Below, piece by piece: positions 24,035-33,511 of a stretch of DNA of 33,511 nt. The translations under genes and the position numbers were made by a program. The notes beneath the pieces were generated by a model. The model did not search any database. It saw only the letters and a program-made list of their open reading frames with translations, and was not told where the DNA came from. The DNA comes from Syntrophomonadaceae bacterium (lineage in GTDB: Bacteria > Bacillota > Syntrophomonadia > Syntrophomonadales > DTU052): positions 1 through 33,511 of the forward strand of contig JAAYEQ010000039.1 in NCBI GenBank assembly GCA_012728655.1, in the 5' to 3' direction. Within the stretch, counting starts at the first letter, position 1. Every line of letters starts with the position of its first letter.

Positions 24035-24856
24035 TCAATCACCCTGATACCCGAGCTTCCTGGATAGACGCAGGGCGACATCCTTTACGATCGGAATCAG
24101 TTCGTTGCTGATATACGAGGGTGTCATCCTCATGCTGGGCCCGGATACGCTGATGGCCGCCACAACTTTGCCGCCATGAGTCTTAATGGGCGCGGCCACA
24201 CACCTGACATCTTCATCCCGCTCACCCAGGTCCAGGGCATAACCTTCCCGTCTCACCCGGGCCAGCTCTTTGGCCAACATCTTGGGGTCGGTTATGGTGT
24301 CACGGGTGAACCGCTCCAACTTGGTGGTGGCCAGGTAGTGGTCCAGTTCTTCCTGGCTGAGCGCTGCCAGGAGTACCTTTCCCGATCCGGTACAGTGAGC
24401 CGGACCCCGATTGCCCACCCGGGCAAACATCTTTACTATCACTATATTATTCGATTCGATCTGATCGATGTATACCACCTGGTAGTTGTCCAGGACCGCC
24501 AGATTCACCGTCTCATTGCATTGCTCCAGCAGTTCCTGCATAAAGGGGGCGGCCACCGCTTTCAGATCCATGGAATCCGCCGCGGCATTGCCGATGTAAA
24601 ACAGCTTGAGCGACAGCCGGTAGCGGCTGTCCTCATCCTGTTCCACAAAGCCCCTCACCAGAAGGGTGTTCAACAGGCGGTGGGTGGTGCTGGGCTTCAG
24701 ACCCACCTTGTCGGCCAGGTCCCCCAGGTTTATGGGACCCCCATAATCGGCCATGGCCTCAATGATGTTGAGCACTCTCTCCACCGACTGAACCGTTTTG
24801 GGCTCGTCTCCCACTGACGACGAGTCGCTGATTTCCACCAGATTGTCAACGCTCAT
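24035..24856 (-). CDS. IclR-family transcriptional regulator
   Basis: 273 residues from ATG 24856, six bases after TTGGAG; the upstream TTG (24868) overlaps that site. Winged helix-turn-helix at about 22-80: LGDLADKVGLKPSTTHRLLNTLLVRGFVEQ. The effector domain (about 90-270) contains NETVNLAVLDNYQVVYIDQIES, RVGNRGPAHCTGSGKVLLAALS, LDLGERDEDVRCVAAPI and the ending AAISVSGPSMRM. The ligand of this family is a small carbon compound; which one cannot be read from sequence. Its location beside two palindromes around the glnA-operon promoter suggests it controls that promoter. Confidence 0.93.
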   Translation of the reverse strand: MSVDNLVEISDSSSVGDEPKTVQSVERVLNIIEAMADYGGPINLGDLADKVGLKPSTTHRLLNTLLVRGFVEQDEDSRYRLSLKLFYIGNAAADSMDLKAVAAPFMQELLEQCNETVNLAVLDNYQVVYIDQIESNNIVIVKMFARVGNRGPAHCTGSGKVLLAALSQEELDHYLATTKLERFTRDTITDPKMLAKELARVRREGYALDLGERDEDVRCVAAPIKTHGGKVVAAISVSGPSMRMTPSYISNELIPIVKDVALRLSRKLGYQGD

Positions 24857-24892
24857 CACGATCTCCAATCAATTCCTTATATTAGTTATACT

Positions 24893-24921
24893 ATTTTAGC
24901 CCATTTATAGGGCAGAATCAA
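24893..24921 (-). promoter_or_regulatory. Promoter of the IclR gene
   Basis: Minus strand: TTGATT (24921-24916), spacer 17, TAAAAT (24898-24893). A small palindrome (GCCCTATAAATGGGC) fills the spacer. It lies in the gap after the nfnB stop, so the regulator has its own promoter. Confidence 0.55.
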
Positions 24922-24941
24922 AACCTGCCGATTCGGCCGCG

Positions 24942-27184
<2,243 letters not shown>

Positions 27185-27227
27185 TATAACCCTCCTATGG
27201 CACGAACTTTACAAACTCTCAAGCTAC

Positions 27228-27253
27228 ATTATAACGCATATTTCAGCATATTA
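27228..27253 (-). promoter_or_regulatory. Promoter of nfnAB
   Basis: Minus strand: perfect TATAAT at 27233-27228, about 45 bases before the ATG. A TTTAAT-like -35 lies 16 bases upstream, weak. The sequence further upstream is AT-rich. Confidence 0.5.
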
Positions 27254-27350
27254 AATTCTTTGATAGCAAGTAATTTGATTGAAAATAATTTAACAATAGC
27301 CGCGACCAAGCACTGAGCTGGGTTGACAGCGGAATCTTTGGCGGGCAGGG

Positions 27351-27372
27351 GTTGCAGTGTCGCCATCATGGC
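27351..27372 (+). repeat. Direct repeat A, copy 1
   Basis: GTTGCAGTGTCG.CATCATG.C. A second copy, differing at two or three positions, is at 27417-27438. They lie 66 bases apart in the non-coding gap between nfnA and phoU. Confidence 0.6.
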
Positions 27373-27416
27373 CGATGACCGGAACTGGAGCCAAACCGCG
27401 AGAACAGCGGAAACGC

Positions 27417-27438
27417 GTTGCAGTGTCGTCATCATGCC
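27417..27438 (+). repeat. Direct repeat A, copy 2
   Basis: See copy 1 at 27351-27372; the shared core is GTTGCAGTGTCG.CATCATG. Confidence 0.6.
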
Positions 27439-27528
27439 TGGCGACCATACGATGAAAACCCGGGGTGGACAGGGATGGCAATCGTCGTCGGCCGAATCGG
27501 CAGAGGCGGGTAAGCGGTGAAAGGTAGG

Positions 27529-27553
27529 GTTTTGGATTATTATGTACACCGAG
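27529..27553 (+). repeat. Direct repeat B, copy 1
   Basis: GTTTTGGATTAT.ATGTA..CCG.G. A second copy is at 27593-27617, 64 bases downstream, where it overlaps the end of the phoU remnant. Its two copies share about 21 of 25 bases. Confidence 0.6.
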
Positions 27554-27592
27554 TATTTCCGAGTTCGAAACGTGAAAATACGGCCACTCACC

Positions 27593-27617
27593 GTTTTGGA
27601 TTATCATGTATGCCGGG
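27593..27617 (+). repeat. Direct repeat B, copy 2
   Basis: See copy 1 at 27529-27553. It overlaps the last codons and the stop of the phoU remnant, so the repeat or the PhoU ending was altered by the other. Confidence 0.6.
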
Positions 27618-27998
27618 CATGGCGCCGGCTCTCGCGGGAAATACGGTTGAAATCCACCAGAACGCCGTCGATCATGTAGACCACCATTTCCCCGACATTG
27701 GTTATGTGGTCGGCAATCCGCTCCAGGTGACCTGCGGCCAGAAGCAGGCAGAGAGCCTGGTTGATGGTCCTGGGGTCTCCATCATGTAGGCTATCAGTTC
27801 ACGGAATACTTGGTTATAAAGGGCGTCAATGATTTTCTCATCCTCAATCAGGGTCCAGGCCAATGCGGTATCCTCTTCAATATACGACTTGAGGCTGCGC
27901 CTGAGCATATCGCGGCAGATTTCCCCCATGCGCGGGATGTCAATCAGCAGTTCACCCTGCAGTGCCGTCAGCTCCCGGTTTAAACCGCTTCTGCTCAA
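27604..27998 (-). pseudogene. phoU: PhoU, broken by an internal deletion and a frameshift
   Basis: TTG start at 27998 after AGAGGAGGTG. The N-terminus SRSGLNRELTALQGELL is the first PhoU helix, but it runs straight into IDIPRMGEICRDMLRRSLKSYIEED, which is normally about 85-90 residues further on, so the first three-helix half is nearly all missing. A second lesion is a one-base deletion near 27777: the frame reads through MMEDP as MMETP and would continue for 30-odd wrong residues to a stop at 27702. Reading on in the correct frame restores DPRTINQALCLLLAAGHLERIADHITNVGEMVVYMIDG. As coded, the protein cannot have the two-domain PhoU fold. Confidence 0.85.
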
Positions 27999-28011
27999 GG
28001 ATACACCTCCT

Positions 28012-28389
28012 CTAACCAAATCTCCCGGTAATATAGTCCTCGGTTCGTTTATCCCTGGGATTGACAAACAGCCTCTCCGTTGGCTGAGCTTCAATCAGGT
28101 GCCCGGAGAGGAAAAATGCGGTGGTATCCGATACCCGGGCCGCCTGCTGCATATTGTGAGTAACTATAACAATAGTGTACTGGTGTTTCAGCTCGATGAT
28201 AAGTTCCTCCAGCCTGGAGGCGGCAATTGGATCCAGAGCCGAAGCCGGCTCGTCCATCAGGATTATCTCGGGTCTGACCGCCAGGACGCGGGCGATGACC
28301 AGGCGCTGCTGCTGCCCGCCCGACAGGGCGAAAAACAGGATCAGGACCACATAGGATAGGACCAGCCGCCGTTTAAACGTATTAACCAT
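28012..28389 (-). pseudogene. Fusion of a PhoR-like kinase N-terminus to the C-terminal half of PstB
   Basis: 125 codons, ATG overlapping the phoB stop by eight bases. Residues 1-22 read as the start of a PhoR-like kinase ([21 protein letters not shown], one membrane helix). From residue 23 the protein is Pst[20 protein letters not shown], Walker [14 protein letters not shown], and the H-loop [13 protein letters not shown], to GRFG. Walker A is absent, so no ATPase activity is expected. The join implies loss of most of phoR, all of pstS, pstC and pstA, and the front half of pstB, in the common order phoB-phoR-pstSCAB-phoU. Confidence 0.85.
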
Positions 28390-29083
28390 CGGTCCCTCCC
28401 TCAAACTTGTAGCCGATGCCCCGAACTGTCCTGATGTAGCGCGGATTGCTGCTGTCGGGTTCAATCTTGTCCCGGAGTTTGCTTATGTGTACATCCAGAA
28501 CCCGGGTATTACCCGTATGGTTGTAATTCCATAACGCACTTAACAGGTAACCCCGCTTCAACACCCGGTTGCGGTTACGAACCAGGATCTCCAGCAGTTC
28601 AAACTCTTTCAAGGTCAAATCGATTTTAACCCCATTGCGGAAAACCTCGTAGGTGGCCGTATTCAACACCAGGTCACCGACCTCCAGCGTCTCCGACCTG
28701 GAGGGAGCCGGTTCCGGTCTGCGTCTTCTCAGGACCGCCTTGACCCGGGCCATCAGCTCCCTGACGCTGAAGGGCTTGGTAACGTAATCGTCAGCACCCA
28801 TCTCCAACCCGAGTATCCGGTCAATTTCTTCATCCCTGGCTGTAAGCATGATAACCGGGATATAAATCTTCTCCTCCCTCATCAGCCGACATATCTCCAG
28901 CCCGTCCTTCCCCGGCAGCATGAGGTCAAGCAGGATCAGGTCCGGTTTCTCCGCATTAATCAGTTCCCAGGCCCGATTGCCATCCAGGGCTTCGATGGTT
29001 TCATATCCCTCTTTTTGCAGATTATGAGTAATAAGACGTACCAGGGATTCCTCATCGTCAACCACCAGAATCCTGGCTTTCAC
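28382..29083 (-). CDS. phoB: PhoB-like response regulator (OmpR family)
   Basis: 233 residues from GTG 29083 after GAGGAAGGGAT. Receiver domain with DDEESL, phospho-acceptor [14 protein letters not shown] and KPF, then a winged helix from about 133 with [24 protein letters not shown] and the final [10 protein letters not shown]. This intact gene is the first of a phosphate-response operon whose kinase is destroyed just downstream, so it needs another phosphate donor or is an orphan. Confidence 0.93.
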   Translation of the reverse strand: MKARILVVDDEESLVRLITHNLQKEGYETIEALDGNRAWELINAEKPDLILLDLMLPGKDGLEICRLMREEKIYIPVIMLTARDEEIDRILGLEMGADDYVTKPFSVRELMARVKAVLRRRRPEPAPSRSETLEVGDLVLNTATYEVFRNGVKIDLTLKEFELLEILVRNRNRVLKRGYLLSALWNYNHTGNTRVLDVHISKLRDKIEPDSSNPRYIRTVRGIGYKFEGGTDG

Positions 29084-29149
29084 ACCGATATCCCTTCCTC
29101 TCGCCGGCAGTCCCTTGGTATTCTCCGGCGGATACCGGTATTTGCACGG

Positions 29150-29554
29150 TTACCGTTCATTATCCACCACCGCCATGGTACAGCGGGAGATGCACACCAG
29201 CTTCTCCTCTTCATCATAGATCCTGATATCCCATACCAGGGTGGAACGGCCTACATGGACGGGAACCCCGATAGCCGTTACCACCCCGTCGCGCTTGCTG
29301 CGGATATGGTTGGCGTTTATCTCCAGGCCCACCGCCCGCTGACGGGTGGGATCGATGAACAGATAGCTGCCGGTGGAGGCCACCGTTTCCGCAAGAACCA
29401 CCGAAACCCCGCCGTGCAGAATGCCCAGCGGCTGGTGGGTTTTCGGGGTAACCGGCATGGTGGCGACCACTCGTTCCCGCGTTAATTCTGTGATCTCAAT
29501 CCCCAGCGTTTCCAGGACCGAAGTATTGGCCAGTACTTTGTTTATTTCTTCCAT
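29150..29554 (-). CDS. PaaI-type hotdog-fold acyl-CoA thioesterase
   Basis: 134 residues, ATG after GGAGGATGACC. The hotdog core HQPLGILHGGVSVVLAETVASTGSYL contains the conserved His-Gly-Gly of this family and the catalytic Glu in AETVAS. GLEINANHIRSKRDGVVTAIG follows. It cleaves acyl- or aryl-CoA; the substrate is not given by sequence. Upstream of phoB by 66 bases and maybe co-transcribed. Confidence 0.9.
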   Translation of the reverse strand: MEEINKVLANTSVLETLGIEITELTRERVVATMPVTPKTHQPLGILHGGVSVVLAETVASTGSYLFIDPTRQRAVGLEINANHIRSKRDGVVTAIGVPVHVGRSTLVWDIRIYDEEEKLVCISRCTMAVVDNER

Positions 29555-29681
29555 AGGTCATCCTCCATTCCGCCAATTAGGGGGATTTGTTTTTATTGGA
29601 TTGCCCAGTCAATAAATGTCAGCCTGCCAACATTAACCGTCTGTCAGGCGATGTTAATAACAGCTCGTTTATGACATTATG

Positions 29682-30326
29682 TTATACCTCTCCGGTATCA
29701 ATCTGTCGATACAAGCGGCCAAAGAGGTTGGCAAATATTACGGTCAGGTAAAAAGTACCGACGATGGCAACTATCCATCCTATCAGGGGTATTGTTGCTA
29801 TCATCCCCATGATGGAACAAAAAAACCAAAACAGCACCACCGCCACCAGGTACTGACCGAAGTCGGTTTTAATTCGCCTCCAAATCTCGCCGAACTCAAA
29901 GGCGGCTCCCAGCTTATCCTCAGCCGCATAATGAGCAATAGCCATCGGCAGGACAAAAGCCAGGACCAGGGCCACCACTATGGTTAAAAGAGTCAGAAAT
30001 CCTCCGGCAACTCCCCATCCGACATTACCGTATCTGAACGCGCTCAATACGCCCCCTCCCCCCAGGAGCATGAGCAGCCCCGGGATCAGCATGTAGATGA
30101 GGCCGATTATAAACAAAATGAAACCCTGTACGAATTTTGCTCCCCAGTCCTCCCAGTCCGGCAGAGTCATCTCCCCTCTAATGCCGGCGCGCGTAGATTC
30201 GAGAGCATACCCGGCTACAAAAAAGTTGATTATTGGCACCAGGCTCAAGGCGCTGCCGATCAGGAATTTTTCTCCCCATTTAGGGTCGTCAAACGGATAT
30301 TTCAGGAGCTCTCCCAGGTCGAACAT
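29682..30326 (-). CDS. DUF4013 membrane protein
   Basis: 214 residues from ATG 30326, after GGAGGAGGAGAG; the upstream start at 30377 has no site. Starts MFDLGELLKYPFDDPKWGEKFLIGSALSLVPIINFFVAGYALE, the DUF4013 opening, with six or seven hydrophobic segments after. Function unknown. Genes of this kind occur in many Firmicutes and archaea. Confidence 0.85.
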   Translation of the reverse strand: MFDLGELLKYPFDDPKWGEKFLIGSALSLVPIINFFVAGYALESTRAGIRGEMTLPDWEDWGAKFVQGFILFIIGLIYMLIPGLLMLLGGGGVLSAFRYGNVGWGVAGGFLTLLTIVVALVLAFVLPMAIAHYAAEDKLGAAFEFGEIWRRIKTDFGQYLVAVVLFWFFCSIMGMIATIPLIGWIVAIVGTFYLTVIFANLFGRLYRQIDTGEV

Positions 30327-30590
30327 CAAACTCTCCTCCTCCCCAGTTCGCCACTTTTTACCAGCATACAACACCAACCGGCCTTCACGTCAAGACCGCA
30401 TGGCACCCGACAGGACCTCGTTTTTGCCCTCCTTTCCGCCCTGCATAATTTGTCCGGTTCTCCTCGAACCCCGATTACAGGCACATCCTCAAGCCCGCCC
30501 TGGGGCCAAGCATCATTCATTCCCAATTCACCGCGACGGCTTACATCCTTCAGCCCTCGTGCCCGGCTGGGCTTTCTGCCTTTCGGCTTC
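30327..30590. other. Gap between the DUF4013 and znuB genes
   Basis: 264 bases without a gene. Near 30556-30580 an AGCCC / GGGCT hairpin is followed by TTTCTGCC on the plus strand; on the minus strand no T tract follows. No clear promoter was seen. Confidence 0.3.
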
Positions 30591-31496
30591 TCACCCCGCC
30601 TTATGGTCGGGGCTCGATTTTATGCGGTCCGTTCTAGAGCCATATTTATTCCACCTGGAACTTACGGTTTTCCAGGCAATGGTACCCAGGTAGAGGACGA
30701 AAATGCACAAAACGATGGTGGCACCGGTAGCCGTACCCCAGTGGTAGGAGAGGAACAGCCCGGCCAGCCCGGCAACAATACTAATTACTACCGCCAGGAA
30801 ATGATAGGATCTCATGTTGACTGCCAGGTTGCGAGCCGAAGCGGCGGGCAGTATGAGCAGGGCATTTATGATCAGGATACCGATCCACTGGATGGAAATG
30901 GTCACGAACATAGCCAGAAGGACGGAGAACAGCATCTCGACAACATACACATTAACCCCCCGGCTGCGGGCTACCGCCTGATTGATGCTGGTCAGAAACA
31001 GACGGTTAAAAAACAGCCCCCAGAAGAGGAGTACCACCAAGAGGGCGAAGGCAAGCAGGGTCAACTCCTGGGGAGAGATGCTCAGCAGGTCTCCGATCAG
31101 GTAATTGGAATAGCGGTTAAAACCTCCGCCGCGGGAAAGGATCACCACTCCCAAAGCCACGGTGGTGGAAAAGAACACACCGATGACCGTGTCCACGGAG
31201 GCCCCGGTCTTATGCCGGGTCCAGGTAATGCCAATGGCCAAAACCGCGGCGAAGATGAGCATTGCCCACAGGGGATCCCCCAATCCCAGCACCACCCCGA
31301 TGGCTATTCCTGTCAGGGCCGCATGACCGATAGCGTCGGAAAAAAAAGCCATATTGTTGTTTACCACAATGGTGCCAAGAAATCCAAAGATGGGAGATAC
31401 CAACAGCACGGCCAAGAGGGCGTTCTTCATAAAATCAAACTCAACCCAGCTAAAGGGGAAGATGCTGTCAACCAGGGTATACCAAACTTCAATCAT
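30591..31496 (-). CDS. znuB: Zinc/manganese ABC transporter permease
   Basis: 301 residues from ATG 31496 (spaced after AGGTGAAGTCC); the longer frame to 31577 overlaps znuC. ABC-3 family: eight or nine membrane helices, with NNNMAFFSDAIGHAALTGIAIGVVLG in the second helix and the motif GVFFSTTVALGVVILS, YLIGDLLSI, ILIINALLILPAASARN. It forms the channel for ZnuA-delivered metal. The C-terminal tail is charged (RTDRIKSSPDHKAG). Confidence 0.92.
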   Translation of the reverse strand: MIEVWYTLVDSIFPFSWVEFDFMKNALLAVLLVSPIFGFLGTIVVNNNMAFFSDAIGHAALTGIAIGVVLGLGDPLWAMLIFAAVLAIGITWTRHKTGASVDTVIGVFFSTTVALGVVILSRGGGFNRYSNYLIGDLLSISPQELTLLAFALLVVLLFWGLFFNRLFLTSINQAVARSRGVNVYVVEMLFSVLLAMFVTISIQWIGILIINALLILPAASARNLAVNMRSYHFLAVVISIVAGLAGLFLSYHWGTATGATIVLCIFVLYLGTIAWKTVSSRWNKYGSRTDRIKSSPDHKAG

Positions 31497-31506
31497 GGAC
31501 TTCACC

Positions 31507-32307
31507 TCAAGGTTCAGGGTGGTGGATGGCCGTAGCCGCCTCCTGGCCGTGGTACACCCCGTTCCACTGCCGACCAAAGAGGTTCACAAAACTCCGGTTG
31601 TGAAAAACTTCCGCCGGCGTTCCTTCCGCCAAAACCGTCTTGTTCAACAGGACTATCCTGTCGGCGTATTGGGCTATCATCTGATGATCGTGGGAAACCA
31701 TGATTATCGAAAGGTCATGCTCTCTCCGCAGATCCGACACCATGTCATAGAATAGCTTAAGCCCCCGGGGGTCCACTCCGGCAACCGGTTCATCGAGCAA
31801 CAGCAGGTTGGGAACCGGGTTGAGAGCACAGGCCAGGAGCACCCGTTGCAATTCTCCCCCCGACAACTCGGATATCCTGCGATCGATCAGGTGTTCCGCC
31901 TGCACCCGCGCCAGGCTTTCCCAAACCCGCCGGCGGTTGCCGGGCGAGTGAACCAGCCATACCGGAACATTGGAGATGCAGGCGGTGCAAAAATCAAGCA
32001 CGCTGGCCGGTACCCCCGAACCGAAATCAAGTTTCTGCGGCACATATCCGATCAGGGGGTGGCCTGTTCTCAGCCCCCTGCCGTCCAGAAAACTCATGTT
32101 TCCACTATAGGGAAGCTCCCCGACAATCGCTTTCAGCAATGTGGTCTTGCCGGCACCGTTGGGGCCGATAATCCCGGTCAATTCGCCGCAGTGAATGTGC
32201 AGGTTAACATCGTACAGCAGCACATTCCCGCCGATACTGACCCCGAAGTTTTCCAGCTTTGTGCAGCAGAAAGCACAGTTGTCATTGATACATTCTCGAT
32301 TGTTCAT
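31507..32307 (-). CDS. znuC: Zinc/manganese ABC transporter ATPase with a cysteine-rich N-terminus
   Basis: 266 residues. Walker A GPNGAGKTT (about 49-57), Q-loop YVPQK, signature ELSGGELQR, Walker B LLLLDEPVAGVDP, switch His in MVSHDHQMI. Before the ABC domain lies CINDNCAFCC, a Cys-rich 15-residue extension that may bind metal. The start overlaps the end of znuA by a few bases and znuB follows after 10. Seen in clostridial metal transporters. Confidence 0.93.
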   Translation of the reverse strand: MNNRECINDNCAFCCTKLENFGVSIGGNVLLYDVNLHIHCGELTGIIGPNGAGKTTLLKAIVGELPYSGNMSFLDGRGLRTGHPLIGYVPQKLDFGSGVPASVLDFCTACISNVPVWLVHSPGNRRRVWESLARVQAEHLIDRRISELSGGELQRVLLACALNPVPNLLLLDEPVAGVDPRGLKLFYDMVSDLRREHDLSIIMVSHDHQMIAQYADRIVLLNKTVLAEGTPAEVFHNRSFVNLFGRQWNGVYHGQEAATAIHHPEP

Positions 32308-32308
32308 A

Positions 32309-33247
32309 TTAACTCAGTGCCTCCACCAACACCCGTAAATTGCTCCTCATGATCTCGATATATGCTCCGGGCTCGTCGGCGCCGGTAACCGCCGGATCCA
32401 GCGTGTAGACCCCGACTCCGGTTTCCCGGGCGATGGTCCGGGCGGCTTTGGTTGAATACTGCGGCTCCACAAATATTGCCTTGACCCCGGATTCACGGAT
32501 AAGTCTTATGGTTGCAGCCAGTTCGGCCGCACTGGGCTCGGACCCCGGTTCACGCTCCACCACGGTCACGATATTCAGGCCGAATTCCTCGGCAAAATAG
32601 GGAAAGGCTTCGTGAAAGGTTGCTATATCCTTGTTGGGCAACTGCGCGATTGTTTCCCGCATCTCTTCTCTCAGCGTTTCAAGCTCCTTGATGTAACGGG
32701 ACGCATTCTCCCGGTATGTCGGACCGTTCCTGGCATCGAGTTCTGCCAACTGGTCGGCGATGTTTTGCACCTGCTTCATGGCCAGGGATACGCTCACCCA
32801 GATGTGAGCGTTCTCCTGCCCGTGTTCATCCCTGATAAGGGATATACCCCGGCTGGAGTCTATGATCTTCAAGTCCGGCTGCTGCTCGATCACCTGATCC
32901 AAAAAGCTTTCCATCCCGGCCCCGTTTATCACCAGTATCTCAGCCCGGCGCAGCCGCTTGAGATCGTCGGTTGTCAGGTGGTAGTCATGGAGGCAGCCGG
33001 TTACGGTGCCGGTAATGTTGACCACCTCCACTCCCGGAACATCAAGGGTAATATTACGGACCATTATGTAGATGGGATAAAACGAGGTGGCAATCACCAG
33101 TTTCTCAGCCCCGGCATCGCTTTCGGCCGGAGAACCGCCGCAGCCTGCGAGCATCAGCAGGGGCAGGACAAGCAGCAATCCGGCGACAACCGTAATCTTC
33201 ACTCGGGATAAGAAAACCAACCTGCTGCCCGCTTTCCTTGTCTTCAC
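32309..33247 (-). CDS. znuA: Zinc/manganese-binding lipoprotein of an ABC transporter
   Basis: 312 residues from GTG 33247. N-terminus basic, then a hydrophobic stretch ending in LMLAGC (lipobox, Cys about 36), so it is a membrane-anchored binding protein. The ZnuA/TroA fold: VIATSFYPIYIMVRNI, LHDYHLTTDDLKRLRRAEILVINGAGMESFLD, HIWVSVSLAMKQVQNIADQL, ATFHEAFPYFAEEFGL and IFVEPQYS. His residues in HDYH, AHIW and TFHEAF are metal ligand candidates. No long His-rich loop is present, which leaves Zn or Mn both possible. The operon is znuA-znuC-znuB. Confidence 0.93.
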   Translation of the reverse strand: MKTRKAGSRLVFLSRVKITVVAGLLLVLPLLMLAGCGGSPAESDAGAEKLVIATSFYPIYIMVRNITLDVPGVEVVNITGTVTGCLHDYHLTTDDLKRLRRAEILVINGAGMESFLDQVIEQQPDLKIIDSSRGISLIRDEHGQENAHIWVSVSLAMKQVQNIADQLAELDARNGPTYRENASRYIKELETLREEMRETIAQLPNKDIATFHEAFPYFAEEFGLNIVTVVEREPGSEPSAAELAATIRLIRESGVKAIFVEPQYSTKAARTIARETGVGVYTLDPAVTGADEPGAYIEIMRSNLRVLVEALS

Positions 33248-33354
33248 CGGTCAATCTCTCCATTCCTTAACAACCACGGCTGAGATTTCTTCAGTCACAT
33301 TCGGCAGATGCCACGGTTCTTATTTCATTATACCGCGGCACCCGCAGTAGTCTC

Positions 33355-33383
33355 ATTATTTCTTAACTCCTGGTCCCTGTCAA
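33355..33383 (-). promoter_or_regulatory. Promoter of the znu operon
   Basis: Minus strand: perfect TTGACA at 33383-33378, spacer 17, AATAAT at 33360-33355. A second TATAAT (33332-33327) without a good -35 is nearby. I see no Zur-type palindrome over it. Confidence 0.6.
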
Positions 33384-33511
33384 GATTAAGTGGGTAAACT
33401 CCCGCATAGTTTTTTCCAACCTCAAGCAATTAGATAACTGGCTGAGGTTAATGGCCGCAGAACGTATTTGACCCACATTTGGCCCGATGATGGTCCTTCC
33501 AGCAGTGGCAA
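33363..33511 (-). CDS. Possible C-terminal end of an upstream gene (window edge)
   Basis: A minus-strand frame open from the window edge to a TAA at 33363-33365, about 48 residues (IGPNVGQIRSAAINLSQLSN, then LRLEKTMREFTHLILTG). It may be the tail of a gene beyond the window, but it could be chance; the znu -35 lies inside it. Family not recognised. Confidence 0.25.
   Translation of the reverse strand, partial: ATAGRTIIGPNVGQIRSAAINLSQLSNCLRLEKTMREFTHLILTGTRS

Noticed and set aside
33248-33511. Zur or Fur box over the znu promoter
   Set aside because: No convincing inverted repeat of the expected type was found around either -10.

Overview
The window (about 33.5 kb, moderately GC-rich) looks like a piece of an anaerobic Firmicutes chromosome, most likely a Clostridia of the Desulfotomaculum/Pelotomaculum/Syntrophomonas kind. 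This rests on gene content: archaeal-type split glutamate synthase, NfnAB, a tungsten/molybdopterin aldehyde ferredoxin oxidoreductase, GapN-like aldehyde dehydrogenase, PdaA-like deacetylase, GSI-alpha glutamine synthetase and an ANTAR regulator. Strong AGGAGG ribosome sites and TTGACA/TATAAT promoters agree. No rRNA, tRNA, CRISPR array or complete insertion sequence was seen. Most genes are on the minus strand.

Layout. 1-915: partial hybrid sensor kinase that seems to have lost its ATPase domain. 1132-4755: mixed small membrane proteins, CapA, a ribbon-helix-helix protein and a YiiX-like permuted NlpC/P60 protein. 4831-6908: MoxR ATPase plus CoxE-like VWA protein. 7073-8014: PdaA-like polysaccharide deacetylase. 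8158-9780: GapN-like dehydrogenase. 9963-10106: a promoter-to-terminator unit without a gene. 10284-12110: aldehyde ferredoxin oxidoreductase with one cluster cysteine changed to serine. 12688-13005: small CBM25-like protein that appears to start at CTG. 13372-14100: secreted NlpC/P60 protein.

14270-24856 is the core: a nitrogen-assimilation island read on the minus strand, in the order IclR regulator, ANTAR response regulator, glnA, four-part glutamate synthase with its own ferredoxin and flavin reductase, then GXGXG subunit, PII and ammonium transporter. Most genes overlap by a few bases. Four terminator hairpins lie in its non-coding gaps. Each has a 5' arm that can instead form a stem with a six-base A-x-x-G-x-x loop, the pattern bound by ANTAR proteins. 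The glnA-operon promoter is flanked by two related palindromes next to the IclR gene. My model is that ammonia enters by AmtB, PII senses nitrogen state, GlnA and the split GltS make glutamate, NfnAB next door balances NADPH and ferredoxin, and control is by IclR at initiation and ANTAR antitermination in the leaders.

24942-27184: nfnAB. 27604-29083: remains of a pho/pst locus. PhoB is intact, but PhoR, PstS, PstC, PstA and most of PstB are gone. The first 22 or so residues of a PhoR-like kinase are fused to the C-terminal part of PstB, and PhoU has an internal deletion plus a frameshift. 29150-30326: hotdog thioesterase and DUF4013 protein. 30591-33247: znuACB metal transporter with a clear promoter upstream. 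The apparent deletions in the first kinase, in PhoR-PstB and in PhoU may be real genome decay or assembly errors; reads are needed to decide.
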